Positions 9,280-18,232 of a stretch of 64,000 nt of DNA are shown here, piece after piece. Numbering within the stretch: position 1 is the stretch's first letter; each line of letters starts with the position of its first letter. Origin of the DNA: Bradyrhizobium sp. LLZ17 (GTDB lineage Bacteria; Pseudomonadota; Alphaproteobacteria; Rhizobiales; Xanthobacteraceae); assembly GCF_041200145.1 (NCBI RefSeq), contig NZ_CP165734.1, positions 5,685,001 to 5,749,000 of the forward strand. Reading direction: 5' to 3'. Under the pieces are notes generated by a model, which was not told where the DNA came from, did no database searches, and was given only the letters and a program-made list of their open reading frames with translations. The translations under genes and the position numbers were made by a program.

Positions 9280-10143
9280 TCAATGGGAGAATTGAGCAGA
9301 GAGGAAACTCTGCGTCTCCATGATTGCCTTCCTGGCCGCTTCCGCATCGTACTTGAGCCAGTGCCCGTACATTTCCCTGCCGTCGGCGAAAGCCGGAACG
9401 CTAAAGGCGTGATAGGCACCGGGATAGACGACCAGCTTAACCGGCGCGCCCCTGTCGGCTCGCCGCTTCATCCAAAGTTCGCAGTCCCTCGCAGGCAACC
9501 AGTCGTCGAGTTCGCCGATCAGGATTAAAGTGGGAACGATGAGTTCCTCGGAAGCAAAGCCGCACCCCGGAAAATAGGCCACCGCGGCCTTGAACTTCAG
9601 ATCCCGAGGAGCGTCGAATGTTTCCACGTGGTGGGACGACGCTAATTCCAGCGCAACCGTTCCACCCATCGATCCTCCAAGGACAGCGATACGTTGAGGA
9701 TCGACAAAAGGAAGTTTGGAAAGATAGGATAGAGCGCCTAAGGCATCAGCTTGGCGGGCAAGCATCAGGGCAGGCATCGGTTTGGTGCAGGCGTCTTTGA
9801 TGCCACGGGTCGCAAAGCTATCGACTGCAAGTGACACATACCCCAAACCGGTCACGGATTGAGCGATGGACTTTCGGTCATCTTTCGAAAGTCCATCGCA
9901 TCCATGGAGAGACACAATGGCGGCGAATGGGCCGTCGCCCTCAGGTTTCGCGAGGTAGCCCTCGATCGTATCCGCCGCCTTCGGGGCTTCGCCACGCTCG
10001 CGCGCCAAGCGCTGCTGGAGCTGGCCAAGGCGGACTGGAGCACTGTCGAACCTGACCAACTCTTGTGCCATCGTGACGGCGTTCGTGCAAACGCACGTAA
10101 CCAATACGGCTAACCCAAGACATGCTCCGGCTCGTGTGCCCAT
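9280..10143 (-). CDS. Dienelactone hydrolase family protein
   Basis: A 287-residue alpha/beta hydrolase with an N-terminal signal peptide (ACLGLAVLVTCVCT, cleavage near TMAQ), so it probably acts in the periplasm. The catalytic set is visible: nucleophile S158 in LGGSMGG, acid in GELDDWLP and histidine in YPGAYHAF. VSLHGCDGL precedes the oxyanion region. Family members hydrolyse esters or lactones. It converges with the serine hydrolase gene at 7873 with a gap of about 70 bp. The substrate is not predictable. Confidence 0.85.
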   Translation of the reverse strand: MGTRAGACLGLAVLVTCVCTNAVTMAQELVRFDSAPVRLGQLQQRLARERGEAPKAADTIEGYLAKPEGDGPFAAIVSLHGCDGLSKDDRKSIAQSVTGLGYVSLAVDSFATRGIKDACTKPMPALMLARQADALGALSYLSKLPFVDPQRIAVLGGSMGGTVALELASSHHVETFDAPRDLKFKAAVAYFPGCGFASEELIVPTLILIGELDDWLPARDCELWMKRRADRGAPVKLVVYPGAYHAFSVPAFADGREMYGHWLKYDAEAARKAIMETQSFLSAQFSH

Positions 10144-10303
10144 TTTACCTCGCCTCGTCTTCGCAACAGGGCTAATGTAGCAGGTTGTGTCAGTCTATCC
10201 GCAGCGTAAGTTCAGGACTGCAGACATCCCTCGCTTGACCCATTGTTAAGCTGGTACCGCGAACTCCGTTTGGCCCATCTCGAAGCTAATGTTAGGAACT
10301 CCA

Positions 10304-10481
10304 ATGACCGATCGAGAAAAAGATTCTAATTGCACTTCGCGAAAAGCCTCTGAAGGCTTTCGAAATCATGAAGCGCGTGAACATCAAACATGAGGACGAC
10401 TGCCAATCGCTCCTGTTGAAGATGCGTGACGACGGCGTCGTGAAGTTCGATATTCACAAGGGACATTGGCTCGCTGCCTGA
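10304..10481 (+). pseudogene. Small winged-helix-like protein, frameshifted at an A5 run
   Basis: The start ATGACCGATCGAGAA follows a TAGGAA site. The reading frame then breaks at five adenines (10317-10321). Dropping one A gives a coherent protein of about 58 residues beginning MTDREKILIALREKPLKAF, continuing EIMKRVNIKHEDDCQSL, and ending FDIHKGHWLAA at the TGA at 10479-10481. The helix / helix / beta-wing order looks like a minimal winged helix-turn-helix. As written, translation stops after about 29 codons. I do not recognise a named family. Confidence 0.45.
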
Positions 10482-10929
10482 CAACGCTCTTGGTCACGGA
10501 CGGCCAGAGTTGCTTCCAAGTTCCTTGCATCCGAGAGAACGACTAGCCGCCTCCGGGCAGCTGTTGTCTTTATGCCGCGGCTGTCCACCGATGCTGACGA
10601 TGGCCGCTCATCGGGGAGGCCCGGAACTGCTCGGCTAATCGCCAGACTGACGCGATTGACCCGGAGCGGTCCGTTCTTCTGAAAACTCTGTTGCGTTCCA
10701 TGTTACGACTTGTCCCCATAGTTTTGGCAACTGGCCAAGCGCAAAGCCGACGCCGCGATCCCAATGCAGCCGGTGGCAGAGGTGGAGAGCAAGGGACAGG
10801 GAACGTGATCGTGATTTTTAGCGCAGCAGCGAAGGTGATGGGTGTCGCGCAGGGCTCAACCGTTCGTGCGCGCTGGGTAACCTTGATTGTTCTTTTTGCA
10901 TGATCGCGCCGCGTGAAAGGGCTTATGCG

Positions 10930-11088
10930 ATGAACGATCTTTCGAGCTCTTCTCAACCAGAATTTTGGCAAGAGGTTCATCCCCACTGGTGGTCGCCGAC
11001 CGCCCCGGACGGCGACGAGTTTGAATTGCCTTCGGGCGCAAAGACCTGCTCACGGCTCAAAGTGCGTGGTTTGTCGAATGGGCAATGA
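10930..11088 (+). CDS. Possible small hypothetical protein
   Basis: A 52-residue ORF starting MNDLSSSSQPEFW with a Trp/Pro-rich middle (EVHPHWWSPTAPDGDEF). An AAAGGG lies about 9-12 bases upstream of the ATG. The composition is protein-like, but there is no recognised family. It may be a fragment, and I include it only as a possibility. Confidence 0.25.
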   Translation: MNDLSSSSQPEFWQEVHPHWWSPTAPDGDEFELPSGAKTCSRLKVRGLSNGQ

Positions 11089-11107
11089 GCCAAAATGCAC
11101 AGGCCCC

Positions 11108-11600
11108 TCAAGGTTCGCGTTCCCAAGCGAGAGTGCCGACGACTTTCTTACCCTGATAGATGCCCACGGAGCTGACTTGTTCAGCGGTTCGGATGCTCAG
11201 CCGGTCACCGTCTAGCTTGAAAAATCTCACCTGATCCTGCCCGCTGAGGAGCTCGTTGCCCGAAATGTCGACTTTGGTCGTGAACTTGTCTCCGTCGATG
11301 ATGAATTTTCCGGTGTAGACATTCAACGACTTGAGGAGCGCCGCCGTCTCGTCGTTGTTTGTTGCAGGCTTGCGATTTGCCCCCACAATGATGAAGGCCG
11401 CATATCCGTCGGGCGTGAAAAGCGCTCTACCTTTTCGGGTTGGGACCAAATGGTTCGCTGGCGTCGCCGCCGACAATTTGAATGGTCCATGAGGTCAATT
11501 TCCAACTCCCGACCAGCTGCTTCGATGCGTCGTCCGCAAACGCAGGTCCAGACGGAAAATAGCAATAGAGAGCAACCAATAAGGCAACGAGACGCGCCAT
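11108..11600 (-). pseudogene. Lipocalin-like domain secreted protein, frameshifted
   Basis: The first frame (from ATG 11600) has a signal peptide (MARLVALLVALYCYF ... AFADD) and the opening lipocalin-like strand LVGSWKLTSWTIQIV, up to GPNPK. It then hits a stop at a run of four T on the plus strand (11432-11435). Removing one base gives NPKGRALFTPDGYAAFIIVG, the expected family continuation. The rest of the domain is intact to 11108 (KVDISGNELLSGQDQVRFF, LAWEREP). These are periplasmic proteins of about 160 residues with an unknown ligand. Only the single indel separates it from an intact gene. Confidence 0.7.
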
Positions 11601-11878
11601 GCAGTTCTCCCATGAATGGCAAGTCGAGCTTCGACAATGATCAGGATAGCTTGAGCAATCAAAACTTACGAGCCTTCGGACCGCAGGCTGCTCGCCAGCC
11701 TGTCGGGGGCTGGCCCATCGCAATCGCCCGGGCCGTGCCCGGTCATGTCCGAAGTTGAGGGTAGACCGGCCCTGACTGCCCACGGCCGAAACCGCCGCTG
11801 TTGACCCAAAGCCGACCTTGTGCAGTGCACATCCCCTTGATATGCTCGATCCATTCAGTCAGCGGGGAGTCCCGAACG

Positions 11879-12850
11879 ATGTCCGATATCTCGCATCGGG
11901 ACCCGGCACTTGGCGCAGCCGGTGCTTACGCCGCGTTTGGACTCGACAGGCCGGTCACGTTTGTCGACGCGGCTCACGCTCAACAGTCCGTCACTCAACC
12001 TTTCCGCAAATACAAGGTCGGCGACATTGAAATCTTCTCTTTGATTGATGGCATGCGTGACGTTCCGCTGCGGGAGGGCATGGTCAGGAATGTCAGCGTC
12101 GAACAGGTCAAGACCGTGTTGCGCGGTGCCGGTTTTCCCGATAATCAGGCGCCCCTGCGGTTTATCGTCATGGCGCTCAAGCTGCGCGATCAAGTGGTCC
12201 TGATCGACTCGGGTACCGGCGGTCATCCGATTTATGGTGAGGGGAACGGCCGACTATTCGAGAGCATGGCGGCGGCGGGCCTTGACCCCAAGGCAGTCAA
12301 GACGATCCTCGTCTCCCATCTCCACGGCGACCACATTTATGGCCTCATGAACAATGAGAGCGATGCGCAGGTCTTCCCGGATGCCGACATCGTGGTGCCC
12401 GCCGCGGAATTGAAATGGTGGACGCGCCCGGGGGTCGAGTCGATCGATCTCGGACCGACACGCAAAGGCCTCGCCCAGCGAATTCAGGCCACGGTGGCGA
12501 CTTGGAAAAACGTCAGGACCTTTGAGGGAGAACCGGAGCTCCTGCCCGGTGTGCACGCCGTTCAGGCGCCCGGCCATAGCCCGGGAATGGTCGCGCATCT
12601 GGTCACCTCCGGCGGCGAACAGTTCCTGATCAGCGCTGACGTGGTCAATCTTGCACCACACATTTCAACAAATCCCGAGTGGCAGCTCTCTATCGACCAG
12701 GATCCGCAGATGGCTGTCGAAACGCGAAGGAAGATCTTCGATCGCGTGGTCGCCGACAAGCTCACCATTTCGGGTACTCACTGGTTGATGCCGAACGTTG
12801 GCACGCTGGCCAAGGATGGCAACAGCTACGTATTCTCAGCCGAGGGGTAG
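11879..12850 (+). CDS. MBL-fold metallo-hydrolase
   Basis: A 323-residue metallo-beta-lactamase-fold enzyme. The dinuclear-metal motif HxHxDH is H147-L-H149-G-D151-H152, followed by the later metal histidine in APGHSPGM, the ISADV aspartate and a final histidine in SGTHWLMP. The start at 11879 has a GGGGAG site 10 bases upstream. The N-terminus SHRDPALGAAGAYAAFGL looks like a twin-arginine signal in which one Arg and the following hydrophobic residue are changed. Relatives with this layout are exported hydrolases of unclear substrate, often annotated as quorum-quenching-lactonase-like. Confidence 0.85.
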   Translation: MSDISHRDPALGAAGAYAAFGLDRPVTFVDAAHAQQSVTQPFRKYKVGDIEIFSLIDGMRDVPLREGMVRNVSVEQVKTVLRGAGFPDNQAPLRFIVMALKLRDQVVLIDSGTGGHPIYGEGNGRLFESMAAAGLDPKAVKTILVSHLHGDHIYGLMNNESDAQVFPDADIVVPAAELKWWTRPGVESIDLGPTRKGLAQRIQATVATWKNVRTFEGEPELLPGVHAVQAPGHSPGMVAHLVTSGGEQFLISADVVNLAPHISTNPEWQLSIDQDPQMAVETRRKIFDRVVADKLTISGTHWLMPNVGTLAKDGNSYVFSAEG

Positions 12851-12895
12851 TGTCCCCGCGACACTATCCCTCGGCAATTGGATGGCGGGCGTCGC

Positions 12896-13813
12896 TCAGG
12901 GGCGAACGCGGACGATCGTATTCCCCTTGCGTCGCTCGGTCGGATTCAAGGCGGCGACGGCCTCGTCGAGGGTCGAGATCTTGCCGATGTTCGTCCGCAG
13001 TCGTCCGTCCCGCACCCGCTGGACGATCTCACTTAGTTGGGCGCGATCGGACTCGACGACGAAGTCAACCGCCAGGCCGTTGGCGGGCCGCGCTTCGGCC
13101 GGCCCGACGATCGTCACCAATGTTCCTCCGGCTCGAATCACTCCTGCGGACCGCTTCTGGATGTCACCGCCGATCACGTCGAACACCAGATCGACTTGGC
13201 CGACGTCTTCGAGGGCGTCGTTGTCGAGGTCGACGAACTCCTTCGCGCCGAACTCGAGCACCGCCTGACGGTCGGCCGCGCGTCCGGTGCCGATGACATA
13301 GGCGCCGGCCTCTCGCGCGAGTTGCGTCACCATCGATCCGACTGCGCCGGCAGCGCCGTGCGCCAGCACGCTCTGCCCCGCCTGAAGGCGGCCGTGTTGA
13401 AACAGCCCTTGCCATGCGGTCAGGCCCGAAACCGGCAGGCTCGCGCCCACCGTGTAGTCGACGTCGCCCGGCAGCGGCGCCAGGTTGCGCGCCTCCATGG
13501 CGACATACTCCGCCAGCGTGCCGTCGCGATACCAGTCGGCAAGGCCGAACACGCGCTGCCCCACCGACAGCCCGGTCGTGCCGTAGCCGAGAGCGGTGAC
13601 CACTCCGGCGAGCTCGTGCCCGGGGATCGACGGCGTTCGACCACGGCCGAGACGATCGGTCCAGGTCGAGGGCCACTCCAGCTCAGTCGGGACAAATCCC
13701 GACGCCTGAACCTGAACGATGACGTCGTTGATCGCCGCCTGCGGTTCCGGCCGGTTCACCAGCTTCATCCCGGCCTTTCCCGCGGCCTTGTCCGTTACAA
13801 CGATCGCCTTCAT
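12896..13813 (-). CDS. NADP-dependent medium-chain oxidoreductase (quinone-oxidoreductase type)
   Basis: A 305-residue medium-chain dehydrogenase/reductase. The N-terminal GroES-like part contains IPGHELAGVV and VGQRVFGLADWY. The nucleotide-binding motif is HGAAGAVGSMVTQLAR, and the later VIGGDIQKRS and VTIVGPAEARP segments are typical. The structural-zinc cysteine cluster is absent, as in NADPH quinone / enone reductases. Cofactor preference for NADPH is inferred from family. It converges with the MBL-fold gene with a 45-bp gap. The physiological substrate is unknown. Confidence 0.85.
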   Translation of the reverse strand: MKAIVVTDKAAGKAGMKLVNRPEPQAAINDVIVQVQASGFVPTELEWPSTWTDRLGRGRTPSIPGHELAGVVTALGYGTTGLSVGQRVFGLADWYRDGTLAEYVAMEARNLAPLPGDVDYTVGASLPVSGLTAWQGLFQHGRLQAGQSVLAHGAAGAVGSMVTQLAREAGAYVIGTGRAADRQAVLEFGAKEFVDLDNDALEDVGQVDLVFDVIGGDIQKRSAGVIRAGGTLVTIVGPAEARPANGLAVDFVVESDRAQLSEIVQRVRDGRLRTNIGKISTLDEAVAALNPTERRKGNTIVRVRP

Positions 13814-13919
13814 GGGAATATCTCCTCGTCATTTGTCTCTCGGGAGATGTTTGCATCCAGCCGGGGGCCCGCAAGGCATGGGATAGCGGACATGCCCAAC
13901 TCGCGCCAATCAGTTTCGG

Positions 13920-15248
13920 CTACGAGGACACCAACTGGCCCCGGTTCGCAAACGCCGCTTCCATCGCCTTCCGCGTCCTGATCGTCTCATTGTTGGCGTC
14001 GAATTCGACATCGCTCCAGCGTACGATCTCGCCATGGGCGACGTCGTGCTTCAGCTTCAGCCGATGCGCCAGCCCGATGGGCAGGGCGCCGGCCTTCAGG
14101 CTCGCGGCTGCCGGCACCAGTCTGCCCCAGACGGTGTAGCCGCCTTCGCCGTCCAGCATTTCGCCGGCGCGCAAATTGCGTTTTGCCACAGAGGCGACGT
14201 CGCCGCGGAAGCCGTAAGGCTGTCCGGTCGGCTCGCCGCGCAGCGCCGCCGACAGCACCGAGATGTTCAGCTCGAGCCCGATCAGATGATAGGGCTTGTA
14301 CATCGCCGCATATCGACCGCTGGCGTCGGTCTTCAGGCCGTACTGCCTGAAGCAATCGGCGGCGTAGTCGTTCGGCGCCTCCAGCACGACATAGACGCCC
14401 CAGCGCAGATCGCGAAACACCGGCCGTCCGTCGCGCTCGAGCGAGGAGACGACTTCCACCACGCCTGAGCGTTCCAGCACGCCGCCCTTGTCGCGGGGAC
14501 GCATGATGTGCGGCAGGTCGTCGACACCGCAGGGCGGAAACAGCAGACCGTCCGCGGGCGCGTCGAGCCCGCACGCGTTCGCGATCGCCGCCATCTCGAT
14601 CGCCGATTTGGTGCCGTCGAGGAAGGAGTTGAACATCTGCGGGTTCATGCCGGCCGACTGCGCTTCGCCCGCGGTGAGACCGTAATGCTGCCAGACGCTA
14701 TCCGGCGTCACGTCGTGATAGGCCGGCAGGTATTTCGTGCCCTTGCCGGCGGCGACGACGCCAAAGCCGGTGGCGCGCGCCCAGTCGACCATCTCCGCCG
14801 TCAGCGCCGGCTGGTCGCCATAGGCGAGCGAATAGACCACGCCGGCCTTGCGCGCTTCCTCGGCGAGCAAGGGGCCGGCCAGCGCGTCGGCCTCGACATT
14901 GACCATCACGATATGCTTGCCCGCCGCGATCGCCGCCCGCGCATGACTGATGCCGACGGCCGGATTGCCGGTCGCCTCCACCACCACATCCATCGCGCCG
15001 CCGGCAATCGCACGTGCGCCGTCATCGGTGAAGACGGTCGCGGCGATGCGATCTGCGTCCCAGCCGACGGTGCGGCAGGCTTCGCGCGCGCGGTCGCGGT
15101 CGATGTCGATGATAACAGGCACCTCCAGCCCCGGTGTATGCGGCACCTGCGCCAGAAACATCGAGCCGAATTTCCCGGCGCCGATCAGGGCGACGCGGAC
15201 AGGCTTGCCGGCGGCGGCGCGGACCTGGAGGAGGCGGAAGAGGTTCAT
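13920..15248 (-). CDS. SAF domain-containing NAD(P)-dependent oxidoreductase (homoserine dehydrogenase-like)
   Basis: A 442-residue cytoplasmic protein. Its N-terminal Rossmann domain carries VALIGAGKFGSMF, then DVVVEATGNPAVG as in homoserine-dehydrogenase-like and Gfo/Idh folds. The C-terminal part, with KRNLRAGEMLDGEGGYTVWG, is a SAF domain as found in antifreeze-like and UxaA-type proteins. The start at 15248 (MNLFRLLQVRAAAGKP) is chosen over a long unsupported extension. The substrate is unknown; family members sit in carbohydrate or lipopolysaccharide contexts. The phytanoyl-CoA dioxygenase gene lies upstream on the same strand, beyond an inverted-repeat element. Confidence 0.8.
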   Translation of the reverse strand: MNLFRLLQVRAAAGKPVRVALIGAGKFGSMFLAQVPHTPGLEVPVIIDIDRDRAREACRTVGWDADRIAATVFTDDGARAIAGGAMDVVVEATGNPAVGISHARAAIAAGKHIVMVNVEADALAGPLLAEEARKAGVVYSLAYGDQPALTAEMVDWARATGFGVVAAGKGTKYLPAYHDVTPDSVWQHYGLTAGEAQSAGMNPQMFNSFLDGTKSAIEMAAIANACGLDAPADGLLFPPCGVDDLPHIMRPRDKGGVLERSGVVEVVSSLERDGRPVFRDLRWGVYVVLEAPNDYAADCFRQYGLKTDASGRYAAMYKPYHLIGLELNISVLSAALRGEPTGQPYGFRGDVASVAKRNLRAGEMLDGEGGYTVWGRLVPAAASLKAGALPIGLAHRLKLKHDVAHGEIVRWSDVEFDANNETIRTRKAMEAAFANRGQLVSS

Positions 15249-15300
15249 GGGGGATGTCCAGTGAGGCAGAAATTGGTGAGACCGTGTGTCTATCAGCTCG

Positions 15301-15387
15301 TCATGGCCGGGCTTGTCCCGGCCATCCACGCCCTGCCGCCAGCGATCGTGTCGAGACGTGGATGCCCGGGACAAGCCCGGGCATGAT
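15301..15387. repeat. Dispersed palindromic repeat (CCGGGCTTGTCCCGG type)
   Basis: Two arms, TCATGGCCGGGCTTGTCC at the left and GGACAAGCCCGGGCATGA at the right, are inverted copies around an unrelated loop, each also carrying its own small palindrome. The intergenic position and form fit REP-like elements common in Bradyrhizobium. Confidence 0.65.
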
Positions 15388-15412
15388 GGTTGTGGGTGTA
15401 GGTGCGCGGAAG

Positions 15413-16213
15413 TTACTCCGCCGCCTGCCTTGGCGCACGTGCGAGCCGCAGCAGCGCGTCGTCGTCGACCGTCCTGATCGGCGTGAAATCGCGATGCGCA
15501 ATGTACTCCGGGCGCGTGGGGTTACGGATGTAGTTCGAGACCGCGTTCAGCGTCAGATATACGATCTTGCGCGGATAGGGCGTAATGTTGCCGGCCGAGC
15601 CGTGCACGAGGTTGCCGTGGAACATCAGCATGCCGCCCGGCTTTCCCGTCGGCGCCACGATGCCGCCTTGCTTGACCAGCCGCGTCACGGTCTCCTCGTC
15701 CAGCGTCCACAGCGGATAGGAGGTCGTCGCAAGGTCGTGCGAGGCCTGGAGATCGCCGGCGTTCTGGCTGCGCGGCACCAGCATCAAGGGGCCGTTGATC
15801 GGCATCACCTCGTCGAGGAAGATCGCGATGTTCATCGCGCGCGGCTCCGGCATGCCGTCGTCGCGCTTCCAGGTGCCGTAATCCTGGTGCCATTGCCAGA
15901 CGTCGCCGGTGAAGGCCGATTTCGCGTTGATCTTGAACTGGTGCATGTAGACCTGTTCGCCGAACAGCTGCACGACCGGATCGATCATGCGCGGATGCGC
16001 GCCCAGGATGCGGAACGCCTCGTTGTAGAGATGCGCGGCAAAGGCCGTGCGCGGCGCGCCGCTCTTCTCGCGCCAGACTTCGGGCCGGTTGGTGTCATAG
16101 ATCCCGACCGCCTCGCGCGCGAGCAGATCGACCTCCTCCTGGCTGAACAGTTCGGGCAAAAACAGCCAGCCCTCGCGATGGAAGAATTCCAATTGCGCCT
16201 CGGACAGTCTCAT
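15413..16213 (-). CDS. Phytanoyl-CoA dioxygenase (PhyH) family protein
   Basis: A 266-residue Fe(II)/2-oxoglutarate-dependent dioxygenase. The iron-binding HxD is H109-Q-D111 in VWQWHQDYG, and the distal histidine is in FHGNLVHGSAGN. An arginine for 2-oxoglutarate follows in PRKIVYLT. These enzymes hydroxylate small molecules or acyl-CoA-like substrates. The length is usual for bacterial members. The neighbouring SAF-domain oxidoreductase is encoded downstream on the same strand. The substrate is unknown; an ectoine hydroxylase is unlikely because no ectoine genes are nearby. Confidence 0.85.
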   Translation of the reverse strand: MRLSEAQLEFFHREGWLFLPELFSQEEVDLLAREAVGIYDTNRPEVWREKSGAPRTAFAAHLYNEAFRILGAHPRMIDPVVQLFGEQVYMHQFKINAKSAFTGDVWQWHQDYGTWKRDDGMPEPRAMNIAIFLDEVMPINGPLMLVPRSQNAGDLQASHDLATTSYPLWTLDEETVTRLVKQGGIVAPTGKPGGMLMFHGNLVHGSAGNITPYPRKIVYLTLNAVSNYIRNPTRPEYIAHRDFTPIRTVDDDALLRLARAPRQAAE

Positions 16214-16236
16214 CGGTCGTCCTCCTGTTTTTTCTT

Positions 16237-16273
16237 GTCATTCCGGGGCACGCGAAGCGTGAACCCGGAATCC
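16237..16273. repeat. Short copy of the CATTCCGGGG dispersed repeat
   Basis: GTCATTCCGGGGCACG faces GAACCCGGAATCC with a small internal hairpin. The same arms recur at 27388-27486, 28755-28851 and 50689-50785. This copy has only the left half of the full element. Confidence 0.6.
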
Positions 16274-16447
16274 ATTGACCCGCAATCTCTGTCGCGGTGG
16301 AAATTGACATCGAGACTGATGAGCCCGGTCAGGAGCGTCAAGCTCTACTATGATACCGTTATTGGCGTTATGTCCGGATCCCCTAAGCCATTGATATTGC
16401 TTGGCTCGGCTACTGTGCATGGGGTTGTTTTCGCGAGAAATTGCTCT

Positions 16448-17272
16448 CTAGCTGCTCGTGGACTCCGCCAGAAACGCGGTGACCGCCTCGCCATATTCCA
16501 GCGGCGCCTGCTCGAACATCCAGTGCCCGGCATTGGCAATCACCGCCGTCCTGGCGCCCGCGATATGTTCGGCGAGCACGCGCCAGATCATCGACAGGCT
16601 GCCGGTGGTCGCGCCTCCGCCGATCAGCAGCGTCGGCGTCCTGATCGCCTGCGCGTCGGCGAGCGTGTAGGGCCTGCGCTGCTCGTTGATCTGGCCGAGG
16701 AATGTCAGCGCGTTGTCGCGCAATTGCTGCTTCGCCGCCGCCGGCACCCGCCGCCACGAGCCGTCGCCTTCGATGCCTTCGTAGAAGTTCTGCAGCGCGC
16801 CTTCGATGTCGCCGGCGCGGATCATCTCGACCGAACGGGCGGTGCGCGCGGCGAGCGGCGGATGCATTGGCGTGCCCTCGGGCAAAGGCAGGCTGGCATC
16901 GAGATCGCCGCCCGGCTCGGCCAGCACCAGTCTGCGCAGCAGATCCGGCCGCGCCTGCGCCACGCGAAACGCGATGTGCCCGCCGCGCGAATGCCCCATC
17001 AGATCGACCGGCGCGGGCCTGACCTGCTCGATGAAGGCGATCACGTCGGCTGTGTGCTGCGCCATCTTGTAGTCGTCGCCCACGGCGTCCCAATGCTCGG
17101 GAAAGAAGTGCCGCAAGCTCACCGAGATCACCCGATGCGATTTCGACAGCGGGCCGAGCACCGAGTACCAGGTGCGGAAATCCCCCAGCGTGCCGTGCAC
17201 GCAGACCAGCGGCGGGCCGTCTCCGATTTCGAGATAGGCCATGTCGTAACCGTTGACGCGAAAGCTTTGCAT
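16448..17272 (-). CDS. Alpha/beta fold hydrolase (second of a tandem pair)
   Basis: A 274-residue cytoplasmic alpha/beta hydrolase. The nucleophile is S95 in MGHSRGGH, the oxyanion region is VCVHGTLGDF and the catalytic histidine is in NAGHWMFEQAP. It starts MQSFRVNGYDM, two bases after the stop of the upstream homologous gene, so they are translationally adjacent. The two proteins align along their full length with identical blocks (SLRHFFPE, VDLMGHSRGGH, RDNA), indicating tandem duplication. The substrate is unknown. Confidence 0.85.
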   Translation of the reverse strand: MQSFRVNGYDMAYLEIGDGPPLVCVHGTLGDFRTWYSVLGPLSKSHRVISVSLRHFFPEHWDAVGDDYKMAQHTADVIAFIEQVRPAPVDLMGHSRGGHIAFRVAQARPDLLRRLVLAEPGGDLDASLPLPEGTPMHPPLAARTARSVEMIRAGDIEGALQNFYEGIEGDGSWRRVPAAAKQQLRDNALTFLGQINEQRRPYTLADAQAIRTPTLLIGGGATTGSLSMIWRVLAEHIAGARTAVIANAGHWMFEQAPLEYGEAVTAFLAESTSS

Positions 17273-17274
17273 GA

Positions 17275-18093
17275 TCAGCCCGCCAGAAAATCCAGGACGA
17301 CTTCGGAGTATTTTTGCGGCGCCTGCTCGAACATCGGATGCGTCGCGTTCGGGATGATCGCCGTCTTCGAGTACGGCACATGCGTCGCCAGCGCATGCAG
17401 CACCTTCGGCAGCAGCCCCTTGGTCCGCGCCCCCAGGATGAACAGCGTCGGCATCTTGATCGACGCAGCATCCGCCTTCGAGAACGGCGGGCGATTGTCG
17501 CGGACCTGGCCGATCAGCGTCATGGCGTTGTCGCGCAGGTTCTGCTTCACCATCGCCGGCAACCGCGGCCAGGTGCCGGCACCCTCCAGCGTGTCGACGA
17601 AGACGGCAAGACCGCCGTCGACGTCGCCGGCCGCGATCTTCTCGGCCGAGGCCGTGAAGCGCGCCAGCAGCGGCGAGGGGCCGCCGGCATAGTCGGGATC
17701 GAGGCTCGCATCGAGCTCGCCGCCGGGTTCGGCGAGGATCAGCCGCCGCAGCAGCTCCGGCCGGCGTTGCGCGACGCGGAAGCAGATGTGTCCGCCACGG
17801 GAATGGCCCATCAGGTCGACCGGACCAACATCGAGCTTCTCGATGAACGCGATGACGTCGTCGACATGCTGGGCGATCGAATAGGTGTCGCCGACCCCAT
17901 CCCACCGCTCGGGGAAGAAATGCCTCAGGCTGACGGCTATGACTCGGCGCCGCTGTGTCAGCGGTCCAAGCACGCAGCCCCACACGCGGAAATCGTTGAG
18001 CGAGCCATGCACGCAGACCAGCGGCGGCCCGCCCCTGTCCTCGCCCACGTCGAGATAGGGCATATCGTAACCGTTGACGTGGAGGCTTTGCAT
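17275..18093 (-). CDS. Alpha/beta fold hydrolase (first of a tandem pair)
   Basis: A 272-residue alpha/beta hydrolase, paralogous to its downstream neighbour. The nucleophile is S98 in MGHSRGGH, VCVHGSLNDF forms the oxyanion region, and the histidine is in NATHPMFEQAP. The start MQSLHVNGYDM is favoured because it matches the paralogue exactly; the longer open frame to 18501 overlaps ogt on the other strand and is rejected. The two genes form a two-cistron unit. Confidence 0.85.
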   Translation of the reverse strand: MQSLHVNGYDMPYLDVGEDRGGPPLVCVHGSLNDFRVWGCVLGPLTQRRRVIAVSLRHFFPERWDGVGDTYSIAQHVDDVIAFIEKLDVGPVDLMGHSRGGHICFRVAQRRPELLRRLILAEPGGELDASLDPDYAGGPSPLLARFTASAEKIAAGDVDGGLAVFVDTLEGAGTWPRLPAMVKQNLRDNAMTLIGQVRDNRPPFSKADAASIKMPTLFILGARTKGLLPKVLHALATHVPYSKTAIIPNATHPMFEQAPQKYSEVVLDFLAG

Positions 18094-18232
18094 TCTGGGG
18101 CTCGCGAGCGGGAAGCGGAACTCCTGTGCAAGATTCCCGGAAACCGGGTGGATCGCAACTATTTCCAAGCCTAGATTTGGCTTCAGATCACACTGAGAGC
18201 TAGCGACGAGGACGCAAGCCAGGAACCAAGCC

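Larger units (their letters stand above)
10144..11107. other. Gene-poor stretch with remnants of small genes
   Basis: These 960 bases hold no intact conserved gene. They include the frameshifted small winged-helix ORF at 10304-10481 and a weak small ORF at 10930-11088, both listed separately. The 138-codon ORF on the minus strand at 10570-10986 has biased, non-protein-like composition. No transposase fragment or terminal inverted repeat was found. Confidence 0.45.

Noticed and set aside
10570..10986. A 138-codon minus-strand ORF
   Set aside because: It has no binding site, no domain and a low-complexity basic composition; it is probably non-coding.
15134..17692. An 852-codon plus-strand open frame
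   Set aside because: It runs antisense to the SAF-domain oxidoreductase, the PhyH gene and both hydrolases. Its composition (Arg/His-rich, no domain) is that of a high-GC shadow frame.
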